From Betaproteobacteria bacterium (lineage in GTDB: Bacteria; Pseudomonadota; Gammaproteobacteria; Burkholderiales; SG8-41), in the NCBI GenBank assembly GCA_016202615.1, contig JACQOI010000244.1:1-36281 (forward strand): a DNA stretch of 36,281 bases, in the 5' to 3' direction. The position numbers and the translations under genes are program-made. How positions within the stretch are numbered: the first letter of the stretch is position 1; each line of letters starts with the position of its first letter. This document shows positions 7,699 to 15,503 of the stretch, piece by piece. The notes beneath the pieces are model-generated. The model did not search any database. It saw only the letters and a list, made by a program, of their open reading frames with translations, and was not told where the DNA came from.

Positions 7699-8829
7699 AT
7701 GGGACAAGTTACCGTCGCAGCGGTGGCAGATGTAAGTACAGGGCATGCGTCCCCGCAGGACGCGTTTGCTAGTGTTCTCGAGCCGCTTCGAAGCGCAGAC
7801 TTGCGGTTCGCGCAAGTCGAGCGCTTGTATTCGGAGCGCGGATGTCCTCAACTACAGGCCGGACAGGCAGCGCTGTTCAACCGCCAACGTCCGCGCCTCG
7901 CTAGCGCATTCAAGAGCGTGCCTTTCGATGTTCTTTCTATCGCATCGAATATGACCGGGTACTGGGGGTCGGAGGCGGTTGAAGACACGGCGGAAACCTT
8001 TCGGCTGCTTGGCATAGCGACGGTAGGCGCCGGGCGCGACATCGCGGCAGCGCGCAAGCCGGCAATTTTCACGCGCAATGGATTGCGCATCGCCTTTCTC
8101 GGTTACGTATCGACTACACTGCCCCAGTTCTGGGCGACTGAAACGCGTGCCGGCAGTGCACCGATGCGCGCGCACACTTTTTATGAGTCTTACGAATATC
8201 AACCCGGCGCCCCAGCCCGGGTAGTAACGATACCTCATGCGGCAGACCTTGCGCAATTGGTGTCTGACGTAAAGCTGGCAAAACAAAATGCCGACCTTGT
8301 CTTTGTTTCTTTGCATTGGGGGGTGCATTTCGTACCACGTCCCTGCGATTATCAGCCAGTCGTGGCACACGCAGCGATCGATGCCGGCGCGAGCGTCATA
8401 CTCGGCCATCACCCGCATCAGCCGCAGGGCATCGAAATCTACAAGAAGAGCGTTATTTTCTACAGCATAGGCAATTTTTCGTTTGCGCCTCGCGACAAGA
8501 AGAGAGGACCTGCCTTGGCAGCGCCTCAAGAGGAATACACGTTCGAGCATATCTATTCGATCGAGCCCGACCCTGGATTTTTCTTCGACTGTCACCGGCA
8601 TTTCAATGAAGGCGGGATTGTGTTCATCGAAGCAGACCAAACGGGAATCAAACATGTCACCTACCTGCCGACCTTGATGAATGAGGCGGGGCAACCCGAA
8701 GTGGTGCATCCCAATCAACTGCAGTTCGAGAAATCCCTGACTTATCTCAACTGGGCGGGTAAGTTTATTGCAGGCGGTATGACTCAGATGAAGGCGATGG
8801 GCGATCGCTACGAAATATTTCGGGGTTAG
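7699..8829 (+). CDS. CapA-like metallophosphoesterase-fold protein
   Basis: The product has 376 residues from ATG 7699, chosen because GAGGGAG precedes it; an upstream ATG 7663 has no such site. It resembles CapA, the poly-gamma-glutamate capsule protein family with a calcineurin-like metal-binding core. Visible motifs are AVADVSTG (8-15) in place of the usual G-D, QVER (39-42) where the family has N-L-E, IASNMTGYWG (81-90), SLHWGVHFVP (204-213), GHHPHQPQGIE (236-246) and FYSIGNFSF (254-262). The usual N-N-H of the third motif is S-N-M, so a metal-binding histidine may be lost. No capsule genes are nearby and no signal peptide is seen. A different hydrolytic role is likely, but I cannot name it. 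Confidence 0.8.
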   Translation: MGQVTVAAVADVSTGHASPQDAFASVLEPLRSADLRFAQVERLYSERGCPQLQAGQAALFNRQRPRLASAFKSVPFDVLSIASNMTGYWGSEAVEDTAETFRLLGIATVGAGRDIAAARKPAIFTRNGLRIAFLGYVSTTLPQFWATETRAGSAPMRAHTFYESYEYQPGAPARVVTIPHAADLAQLVSDVKLAKQNADLVFVSLHWGVHFVPRPCDYQPVVAHAAIDAGASVILGHHPHQPQGIEIYKKSVIFYSIGNFSFAPRDKKRGPALAAPQEEYTFEHIYSIEPDPGFFFDCHRHFNEGGIVFIEADQTGIKHVTYLPTLMNEAGQPEVVHPNQLQFEKSLTYLNWAGKFIAGGMTQMKAMGDRYEIFRG

Positions 8830-9094
8830 TTATTCAATCGCAAAGGATCTTATGTAAAAAAGAAATTCTGTCGTGATTAATGAGTGCACCGGCGCTGCCC
8901 ATCGTTCGCTTACGTTTGATGTTTCACATACCCGTTACGCTATTAAAGGATAGCTATATCGCTGGCAGGCTGTCCTACGTCGAAGCGTTGGACAAGCAGC
9001 ACATGTGGAAGCTGAGTGGCGATTTCGCGGCGGTAAAATAGCTTCGCAGTACGGGGCAGATGACATTTTTTGCGCTAAATTGGAGGAATCAATT

Positions 9095-10150
9095 ATGACA
9101 GCTCTGACTCTTCGGGTACCCACAACTTTATTTCTGAAGGCGGTGTGGCCCGGGAAACCGTGTACAGCCATTCGCTGGCATCGGTGGCGTTTCATAGGCA
9201 TGGTTCTCGCCACGTCCGCTTTCGTTGCTACAGCATCGGCCCAACCACAACAAACGTATCCTAATCGCCCGATTCGCTTCGTCTTGCCGTACGCCGCGGG
9301 AGGCGGTACCGATATCGCGGCGCGGCTCTTCGGTCAAAAACTCGCTGATGCGGTCGGCCAGCAGGTCGTGATAGACAACCGGCCCGGGGCGGGCGGGATG
9401 ATCGGCGCCGAGCTCGCCGCAAAGGCGCCGCCGGACGGCTACACGCTGATGATGGCAGCAAACAGCCTTACCGTGCTCCCTAGCCTGCACAAAAAGCTCC
9501 CCTACGACATAGTCAAGGAATTTGCGCCTGTGTCCATGTTGATCGACTATCCGTTCCTGCTTCTCGTCCATCCCTCGGTACCGGCGAAATCGGTAAAGGA
9601 GCTTATCGCCCTTGCCAGAGCAAAGCCGGGGCAGATCAACTACGCATCCAGTGGGAATGGCTCTGCGTCACATCTTAGCGCGGAATTGCTCAAAAGCATG
9701 ACAGGCATTAATCTCGTCCACGTGCCCTACAAGGGCGCGGGGCCTGCTCTTATTGGCTTCCTCGCAGGCGAAGCCCTCCTAGGTTTCTACGCAGTATCCG
9801 CGACCTTGCAACATGTAAAAGCTGGGCGGCTCCGCGCGCTGGCTATCGCCGGCGAGAAACGCGCCCGGTTACTTCCCGATTTGCCCACCGTCGCTGAAGC
9901 CGGTGTGCCCGGGTTCGAAGCCGGTGCCTGGGCTGGCATACTCACCCCGGCTGGAACCCCCAAGTCCATCATTGCGAAACTTCACGGCGAGCTCACGCGC
10001 ATTCTGCAGCTTGCGGAAGTAAAGGAACGGCTCGCCGCGATTGATTTCGAGCCCGTGGGAAACACGCCGGAAGAGTTCGGCACGTTCATCAAGAAGGAAG
10101 TGGTGAAGTGGGCCAAAGTAGTGAAGGAGTCCGGCGCGAAGGTGGATTAG
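9095..10150 (+). CDS. TTT transporter periplasmic receptor (Bug/TctC family)
   Basis: ATG 9095 is chosen because TGGAGGA lies at 9081-9087; the frame is open back to GTG 9005 but that part is not protein-like. The product has 351 residues. Its N-terminal leader is unusually long (about 50 residues), with a basic patch RWHRWR before the hydrophobic run and cleavage near ATASA. The mature protein starts QPQQTYPNRPIRFVLPYAAG and shows VVIDNRPGAGGMIGAE, PPDGYTL, PSVPAKSVKEL, SGNGSASHLSAELLKS and HVPYKGAGPALIGF. The segment after it, EALLGFYAVSATLQHV, is less standard. An alpha/beta hydrolase follows 94 bp downstream. Confidence 0.92.
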   Translation: MTALTLRVPTTLFLKAVWPGKPCTAIRWHRWRFIGMVLATSAFVATASAQPQQTYPNRPIRFVLPYAAGGGTDIAARLFGQKLADAVGQQVVIDNRPGAGGMIGAELAAKAPPDGYTLMMAANSLTVLPSLHKKLPYDIVKEFAPVSMLIDYPFLLLVHPSVPAKSVKELIALARAKPGQINYASSGNGSASHLSAELLKSMTGINLVHVPYKGAGPALIGFLAGEALLGFYAVSATLQHVKAGRLRALAIAGEKRARLLPDLPTVAEAGVPGFEAGAWAGILTPAGTPKSIIAKLHGELTRILQLAEVKERLAAIDFEPVGNTPEEFGTFIKKEVVKWAKVVKESGAKVD

Positions 10151-10167
10151 CGTACCGCTTCATTATG

Positions 10168-10200
10168 AGGCCGGCGTTCCCTGCGGGCGCCTGCTGGCCT
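10168..10200 (+). terminator. Possible stem-loop after the TTT receptor
   Basis: AGGCC at 10168-10172 pairs with GGCCT at 10196-10200, and GGCG at 10173-10176 with CGCC at 10188-10191, with an unpaired TGCT on one side. The stem is GC-rich but no T-run follows directly (only a short ATTTTT 18 bp later), so a terminator role is weakly supported. Confidence 0.3.
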
Positions 10201-10244
10201 ATGCTGCAGGCACGCCATTTTTACCCAGACTGGAGGAGCAACGC

Positions 10245-11120
10245 ATGAGAACCGCCGTCCTTTCCTCGTATCAAATCGACATCGAGGATGTCGAATACCA
10301 GCGCCACGCAGACAAGCCGCTGCTCGCCCGCCTGTTCAAGCCGCGCGGCGCAGGACCGTTTCCGCTCGTCGTGCAGTTGCACGGGGGCGCCTGGTGCCGT
10401 GGCCACCGCCACGATGACAGCGGCATCAACGAACCGCTGGCGAAGAGCGGCGTAGTGGTGGCTGCGCTGGATTTCCGTCCGGGGGCACACGCGCCCTATC
10501 CCGGCTCTATGGCCGACATCAACTACGCGATCCGCTGGCTGAAGCAGCGGGCTGGCGAGCTGGGCAGCCGCCCCGGAATGGTAGGCATCATGGGCAGCTC
10601 GAGCGGTGGCCACCAAGCCATGTTGTCGGCGATGAGACCGCGGGACCCCCGTTATATGGCGCTGCCGCTTTCCGAACCAGGGGCGACCGTCGACGCCAGC
10701 GTGCGCTGCGTCGTCATGTGCTACCCGGTGATCGACCCGCTGGGGCGCTACGAGTATGCCAAGAAGCTGAAGGCAGGCGGCCCGCCATACCCGGAGGTCA
10801 TAGACCGGGTACTCCCCAGACACGACCAGTACTGGCAGACAGAGGCAGCCATGGCTGAAGGCAGCCCAGTGCGCGCGCTGGAGCGCGGCGAACGGGTCGA
10901 GCTACCCCCGGTGCTGTATCTGCAGGGCACGCGTGACGTCGCTCATCCGCGGCCCGATCTCGACCGCTTCGTCGCAAGCTACCGCAAGGCCGGCGGTCGC
11001 GTGGATTTGCGGCTCTACGAGGGAGAGGGCACAGAGTTCCTCAGGTACAATCTGGGCTCGCCCGCCGCCGCGCAGGCACTGGACAAGATCATAGAGTTCG
11101 TACACGCCGAGCTCGGGTAA
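10245..11120 (+). CDS. Alpha/beta hydrolase (esterase/lipase-like)
   Basis: The 291-residue product is an alpha/beta hydrolase of the hormone-sensitive-lipase-like type. HGGAW (about 47-51) is the oxyanion-hole motif, GSSSGGH (about 116-122) carries the probable serine nucleophile, and QGTRDVAHP holds the likely acid. The catalytic histidine normally follows as a G-x-x-H-x-F motif near YEGEG; here the text reads YEGEGTEFLRYN, with no histidine. Either another histidine substitutes or the enzyme is altered. Start ATG 10245 has a strong GGAGGAG at 10232-10238. There is no signal peptide, so it is probably cytoplasmic. It follows a TTT receptor, perhaps hydrolysing a derivative of the imported compound. 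Confidence 0.85.
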   Translation: MRTAVLSSYQIDIEDVEYQRHADKPLLARLFKPRGAGPFPLVVQLHGGAWCRGHRHDDSGINEPLAKSGVVVAALDFRPGAHAPYPGSMADINYAIRWLKQRAGELGSRPGMVGIMGSSSGGHQAMLSAMRPRDPRYMALPLSEPGATVDASVRCVVMCYPVIDPLGRYEYAKKLKAGGPPYPEVIDRVLPRHDQYWQTEAAMAEGSPVRALERGERVELPPVLYLQGTRDVAHPRPDLDRFVASYRKAGGRVDLRLYEGEGTEFLRYNLGSPAAAQALDKIIEFVHAELG

Positions 11121-11156
11121 CAGCTATTTCGACGACATGACCTGTCGGGCTGTTAA

Positions 11157-11267
11157 ACCAGCGGCTTTGCCTCGGTACTGGTAACTTTTGCCGGCGCGTC
11201 GTTCGTCGTGCGGGTCATCATACCGGGCCTGATTGCGCGGCTGGGCGAGGAGACGCTGCTCGCCTAG
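11157..11267 (+). pseudogene. Fragment resembling an MFS transporter helix
   Basis: Between two stops, 36 codons read TSGFASVLVTFAGASFVVR and then VIIPGLIARLGEETLLA. A hydrophobic helix running into R-x-x-x-P-x-L-x-x-R-x-G-E is typical of one helix pair in major-facilitator transporters. There is no start codon and nothing recognisable on either side, so this would be a deletion remnant. Identification is by pattern only and is uncertain. The 300 bp around it look like decayed DNA: a 90-codon frame at 11291-11563 starts with a signal-like stretch but overlaps the transposase remnant and has no Shine-Dalgarno site. Confidence 0.4.
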
Positions 11268-11493
11268 CCATTCGCTTTAGTTAGCTCTTAATGTCTATCG
11301 GCCACGTTCTAACAGCTACTTTCGCCATCTTGTTTTGCCTATCGTTGATTTGGACCAATGTCCATGCTGAATATTCCGCGGACTGTTTCGTAATAAGAAT
11401 GCTTGATTTCGCGTATTCCCGTTTCTTTTTTGAGAAGCCAGAATTGCCCAACTCTACATTTTCGGAAGCCCGAAGCAGAACCATATTGCCTAA

Positions 11494-12060
11494 TCGTTTG
11501 GTGATCAATGGACGTTTGTTGCGCTCGACGCCGATACCAAACTCGTCCCGGTTCATCGCGTAGGCAAGCGCGATTTACTTACTGCACGCGCGTTCATGGC
11601 GGATTTGGCTTGCCGCCTGGATAACCGAGTCCAAATTTCCTCTGATGCGCTCGCGGCCTATGTAGACGCAACCGAGCGCGCTTTCGGAGTGGATGTTGAT
11701 TACGGGCGGATAATAAAATACTACGAGGCAGAACCGATTGGTGCCGGTCGCTACAGTCCTCCGCATGTCGTAGCTGCTGAACGGGAAGTTATTGCCGGCA
11801 ATCCCGATCAGGCGCATATTTCGACCAGCTACGTTGAACGGCAGAACTTGACCATGCGCATGAGTATGCGTCGGTTCACTCGCCTGACTAACGCTTTTAG
11901 CAAGAAGATCGAGAACCTGCGTGCCGCAGTCGCGTTGCACTTCGCGCATTACAACTTTGTGCGCGTCCATAGCAGTCTGCGCGTTACGCCAGCGATGGCG
12001 GCAGGCGTGGCAAGCAGTCTGTGGTCTATGGAAGAATTGGTAGAGCGCGCGTCAAATTAG
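11494..12060 (+). pseudogene. IS1-family (DDE) transposase, left-truncated
   Basis: An open frame from 11494 (just after a stop at 11491-11493) to TAG 12058-12060 encodes 188 residues. It starts SFGDQWTFVALDADTKLV, continues VGKRDLLTARAFMADLA and ISSDALAAYVDATERAFG, and ends with STSYVERQNLTMRM and HFAHYNFVRVHSSLRVTP. This is the catalytic half of transposases usually annotated as IS1 family. The expected acidic residues remain: D in ALDAD, D in SSDA, E in YVERQ. The N-terminal DNA-binding part and any start are missing. ATG 11596 would give only 154 residues and lose the first acidic residue. GACACTACC at 12061-12069 may be part of the right end, but no matching left end is seen. Confidence 0.8.
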
Positions 12061-12204
12061 GACACTACCGGAAAAGGCTACCAGTTGATCGGTGCACATG
12101 AATGCTGGATAATCAATGCATAGAAAGTCCTCGATACCATCGCAACTTCCTCGGATTCGTCCAACCGGCCTAAATTACCATCCTACTCAGATCCTGATTT
12201 TGAG

Positions 12205-12858
12205 ATGCCTTCTCGTATATCTATGCACGCCCTCGTAGTCGGAGGTACCGGCATGCTCCGAGGGGTCGCGCTATACCTCTCTGGGCAGGGGTATATTGTG
12301 TCCGTCATAGCTCGCCGCAAGGACGGACTCACACAGCTTGAGCAAGACGCAGTGGGGATGTCCGGCAGAATTGATCCGATCGCATGCGACTACTCCGACA
12401 GTACGGCGCTGCGGCATGCCATTGACTCCGCGATCGCCGCGTATGGACCCTTTACCCTTGTCGTGGCTTGGACGAGAGAGTCGGTGCCGCGCGCGCAGGG
12501 AATTATCGCCAAACTTGCCAATAAAGCGGCCGTGGAATCGGGAGCGACACCATGCCGTTTTTTTCGCGTGCTCGGAAGCATGGCGGGCGATCCGGTGCGC
12601 CTGCGACTCGGCAAAGGGGCGGAGTTCAAGGCGGAAGGCACCAGAACCATTGAAGCGGCGTTCCATCAGGCGCTCGACGGGATTGCCTACCGCGAGATTA
12701 TTCTGGGCTTCCGGATCGAAAGTGGTGTATCTCGCTGGAACACGCACGAGGAAATCCAATCCGGCGTAATCGAAGCGATTGAGCGCGATCCACCCGAATC
12801 GATTATTGGCGCCGTAACCCCTTGGGAGATGAACCCGAGGTTACGCGCGGGCCGGTAG
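12205..12858 (+). CDS. Rossmann-fold NAD(P)-binding protein, atypical short-chain dehydrogenase
   Basis: The 217-residue product opens with a nucleotide-binding motif, HALVVGGTGML (8-18), then GYIVSVIARR, consistent with NADP binding through the arginines. A second block, AIAAYGPFTLVVAW, matches the fourth strand of short-chain dehydrogenases. No Y-x-x-x-K is present, and the rest (FRVLGSMAGDP, FHQALDGIAYREIILGF) is like small uncharacterised proteins annotated as short-chain dehydrogenases. ATG 12205 or ATG 12223 could be the start; neither has a strong ribosome site. The gene lies alone between the transposase remnant and the FAD reductase. Function unknown. Confidence 0.65.
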   Translation: MPSRISMHALVVGGTGMLRGVALYLSGQGYIVSVIARRKDGLTQLEQDAVGMSGRIDPIACDYSDSTALRHAIDSAIAAYGPFTLVVAWTRESVPRAQGIIAKLANKAAVESGATPCRFFRVLGSMAGDPVRLRLGKGAEFKAEGTRTIEAAFHQALDGIAYREIILGFRIESGVSRWNTHEEIQSGVIEAIERDPPESIIGAVTPWEMNPRLRAGR

Positions 12859-12921
12859 CAATCAAGTCAAGCATGCGGAATATTGCACATTACGCGCTCA
12901 CCGGCGGCTGGAGGAAGACGG

Positions 12922-14454
12922 ATGCAATGGGCCGAAGCAGGCGTCGATCGGCAGCAGGTTGATGTGCTCGTCATCGGCGGCGGCGGCGGCGGCATGGCCG
13001 CGGCGGCGGCGGCGGCCGAGTGTGGACGGAAGGTACAGCTGGTGGAAAAAGCGGACAAGCTCGGCGGCACCACATCCGGATGGTCGATCGGCTCGATCTC
13101 GGCGACGAACACGCCGCACCAGCTGCGGCGCTGCATCCTCGACAACCCACAGCATCACTTCGAGGATATGGGCCTGTTCAAGACCCGCCGGGCCAAGTCG
13201 GACAACCCGGCGTTGCGTCGCCTGCTGACGGACAACGTGACCGAGACCTTCTGCTGGCTGGTCTCGTTGGGCATCGAGTTTGCCGGGCCGATGCCCGAGC
13301 CGCCCCACCGCAAGCCGCGGATGCACACCGTGATGCCGAACTCGCGGGCCTACGCATATCACGTCGGGCGCTACGTCCGCAAGCTCGGCGTGCATATCCG
13401 CCTGAGGTCGCGCGCCGTCGAGCTGGTGCGCGATGGCCAACGCGTGATCGGCGCCGTGGTCGAGTGCGACGGACGGCGGGTGACCATCCTTGCGAAGGCA
13501 ACTGTACTGGCGACCGGCGACTTCAGCGGCTCCGCGGAGCTGAAGGAACGCTTCGTTTCGAAAGAGTTAGCCGCGGTCGACCCGATCAACGTGGATAGCA
13601 CCGGTGACGGCCTGCGTCTCGGAATAGCGGTCGGCGGGCGCGTGCTCAACGGCGACGTCCTGCTTGGGCCGGAGATGCGGTTCGTGCCGCCGCGCAACAA
13701 CTTGATCCGGATGATTCCGCCGTGGCGCTTCGTCGGTCAGGCGATGCGATGGAGCTTCGAGAATCTGCCGCCGAGCATCTTGCGCCCGTTCGTGATGAGC
13801 TTCATGACCACCGCGTTGGCCCCGACGCCGGCGCTGTTCGCCGAAGGGGCCATTCTCGTGAACAAACGAGGAGAGCGCTTTGTTGACGAAGGGCCGGGCG
13901 CCGCGCTCGCCCTGGCCGCGCAGCCGGAAAAGATCGGCTACATCCTGCTGGACTCCGCGCTTGCGCGAAAATTCTCGGCCTGGCCCAACTACATCTCCAC
14001 AGCGCCGGGAATTGCGTACGCCTACATCGACGACTACCGCCGCAACCGTAAGGACATCTTCCACTCGGCCTCGTCGCTCGAAGCGCTCGCCGACCGTCTC
14101 GGGATGTCGCGCTCTGCTCTTTCGGCCTCGCTGGCCACGGCGCGCGCCGCCCGCGGCGGTATCGATACTGGGCCGGATGCGTCCGGCGCTTGGTACGCGC
14201 TGGGGCCAGTCAAGAGCTACATCGTGCTAACTGACGGCGGGCTCGCGGTCAACGAGCGTTTGCAGGTGCTCGATGCGGCCGATCGACCAATCGACGGGCT
14301 GTACGCGGCAGGCTCGGCCGGGCAGGGTGGCGTGCTGTTGCAGGGCCACGGCCATCACATCGGCTGGGCGTTCACTTCGGGGCGGCTGGCCGGCCGGCAC
14401 GCGGCTTTCGAGACGGACCGAGAAGCATCCGCCTCGGCCACAGTCGGGGCGTAA
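12922..14454 (+). CDS. FAD-dependent oxidoreductase, fumarate-reductase flavoprotein family
   Basis: ATG 12922 is preceded by GGAGGAAG; a TTG at 12883 lies upstream in frame but has no such support. The 510-residue product starts with a dinucleotide-binding motif in DVLVIGGGGGGMAAAAAA, followed by VEKADKLGGTTSGWS (the FAD-contacting E and GG-T-S). The C-terminal FAD segment reads IDGLYAAGSAGQGGVLLQGHG. These are marks of the FAD-binding-2 family, which includes fumarate reductase-like and 3-ketosteroid dehydrogenase-like enzymes. The substrate-binding middle is not specific enough to name a reaction. The end SASATVGA is short and unstructured. A palindromic repeat and an FAH-family gene follow on the same strand. 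Confidence 0.85.
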   Translation: MQWAEAGVDRQQVDVLVIGGGGGGMAAAAAAAECGRKVQLVEKADKLGGTTSGWSIGSISATNTPHQLRRCILDNPQHHFEDMGLFKTRRAKSDNPALRRLLTDNVTETFCWLVSLGIEFAGPMPEPPHRKPRMHTVMPNSRAYAYHVGRYVRKLGVHIRLRSRAVELVRDGQRVIGAVVECDGRRVTILAKATVLATGDFSGSAELKERFVSKELAAVDPINVDSTGDGLRLGIAVGGRVLNGDVLLGPEMRFVPPRNNLIRMIPPWRFVGQAMRWSFENLPPSILRPFVMSFMTTALAPTPALFAEGAILVNKRGERFVDEGPGAALALAAQPEKIGYILLDSALARKFSAWPNYISTAPGIAYAYIDDYRRNRKDIFHSASSLEALADRLGMSRSALSASLATARAARGGIDTGPDASGAWYALGPVKSYIVLTDGGLAVNERLQVLDAADRPIDGLYAAGSAGQGGVLLQGHGHHIGWAFTSGRLAGRHAAFETDREASASATVGA

Positions 14455-14490
14455 CACGTCAGGAGACTTCGCTGGGAGACATCCATTGCC

Positions 14491-14541
14491 AGGAGTTTGT
14501 CGGACTTAGCGCCGACAAACTCCTAAGGCAAAACCGGCCGC
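14491..14541. repeat. Palindromic repeat, stem type 2, with GCAAAACCGGC flank
   Basis: AGGAGTTTGTCGG (14491-14503) and CCGACAAACTCCT (14512-14524) form a 13-bp perfect stem with an eight-base loop. GGCAAAACCGGCCGC follows, matching the flank at 17-30 and, inverted, the flank of the copy at 20980. The hairpin lies 36 bp after one stop codon and 53 bp before the next gene, so it may act as a terminator or mRNA-stability element. Confidence 0.85.
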
Positions 14542-14577
14542 GGGCAATAGGGACAAAAAATGAAATAGGAGAATTAA

Positions 14578-15426
14578 ATGAAGCTTGTGAATTATTTGTT
14601 GCGTGACGGCATTCACTACGGAGCCGTCAAGAACGGAAAGGTCGTGGACCTTAAGACCCGTTTCCCCTATCCTGACTTTGTCTCATTCATTGCGGCGAGG
14701 GGAGAGCGGCAGGCGGAGAAGCTGCTCGAGGACGAAGACGGCGACTACGACTACGACCGCCTGTGTTTGCTGCCGGTGGTGCCCAATCCCGGAAAGATCC
14801 TTTGCATCGGCCTCAATTACGAAAGCCACAGAATCGAGGGCGGCCACGCGAAAACGGAGCACCCCATCGTCTTCGCGCGCTGGCCCGAGTCGCAAACCGG
14901 CCACCGCACGGCGATCAAGCGCGCAGTCAAGGTATCGACGCAGCTCGATTTCGAGGCGGAACTTCTGGTTGTGATGGCCAGGCGCACGCCGCGCTACACA
15001 AAACGCGGAGATGCACTGAAGTATGTGTTCGGCTATTCTTGCTACAATGAGGCTTGCCACCGCGACTGGCAAGCCCACACACGAACGCTGACGTCGGGCA
15101 AGAACTTTGAATCGACCGGCGCATCCGGACCTTGGCTCGTCACCGCCGATGAAATTCCCGATCCACAGGCATTGAAGTTTCAGATGCGCCTCAACGGCAA
15201 GGTCATGCAGAGCGACCACACCAGTCAGATGATCTGGCCGGTCAACGTGGTGATCGAGTACATCACCTGCTGGCTGCCGCTCAACCCGGGCGATCTCATC
15301 GTCATGGGAACGCCGGGCGGCGTCGGTTTCAAGCGTACCCCGCCGGTATTCATGCAACCCGGCGATATTGCGGAAGTCGAGTTTGAGAAGATAGGCACGC
15401 TCACCAATCGGATCGAGGACGAATGA
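14578..15426 (+). CDS. Fumarylacetoacetate hydrolase (FAH) family protein
   Basis: The 282-residue product belongs to the FAH family: metal-dependent enzymes that cleave or decarboxylate 2-oxo or 2,4-dioxo acids, often in aromatic degradation. Family features are KILCIGLNYESH (73-84, usually C-x-G-x-N-Y), FEAELLVV with metal ligands E126 and E128, FGYSCYNEACHRDWQ, SGKNFESTGASGPWLVT and the C-terminal GDLIVMGTPGGVGF. The third metal ligand is usually aspartate in N-D-x-S-x-R-D; here it reads N157-E158, a conservative change. ATG 14578 follows AGGAGA. The stop overlaps an upstream ATG of the next frame (ATGA at 15423), though the receptor downstream probably starts later. Together they suggest import and cleavage of a keto acid. 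Confidence 0.9.
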   Translation: MKLVNYLLRDGIHYGAVKNGKVVDLKTRFPYPDFVSFIAARGERQAEKLLEDEDGDYDYDRLCLLPVVPNPGKILCIGLNYESHRIEGGHAKTEHPIVFARWPESQTGHRTAIKRAVKVSTQLDFEAELLVVMARRTPRYTKRGDALKYVFGYSCYNEACHRDWQAHTRTLTSGKNFESTGASGPWLVTADEIPDPQALKFQMRLNGKVMQSDHTSQMIWPVNVVIEYITCWLPLNPGDLIVMGTPGGVGFKRTPPVFMQPGDIAEVEFEKIGTLTNRIEDE

Positions 15427-15503
15427 CCGGCCATAACCGGCTCGAACGAATCCTGCATGCTCACCGGGACCACGATCGCAGCCGATATCGAGGAGAATTC
15501 GCC

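Noticed and set aside
7296-7772. Plus-strand frame of 158 codons between MmgE/PrpD and CapA-like genes
   Set aside because: No ribosome site, no family likeness, and it overlaps the CapA-like gene by more than 70 bp.
11291-11563. Small secreted protein of 90 residues
   Set aside because: The first 27 residues look like a signal peptide, but there is no ribosome site and its end overlaps the transposase remnant in another frame; chance is more likely.
12061-12069. GACACTACC as right terminal repeat of the IS1-family element
   Set aside because: No matching left end is present, so it is mentioned only as a possibility with the transposase remnant.
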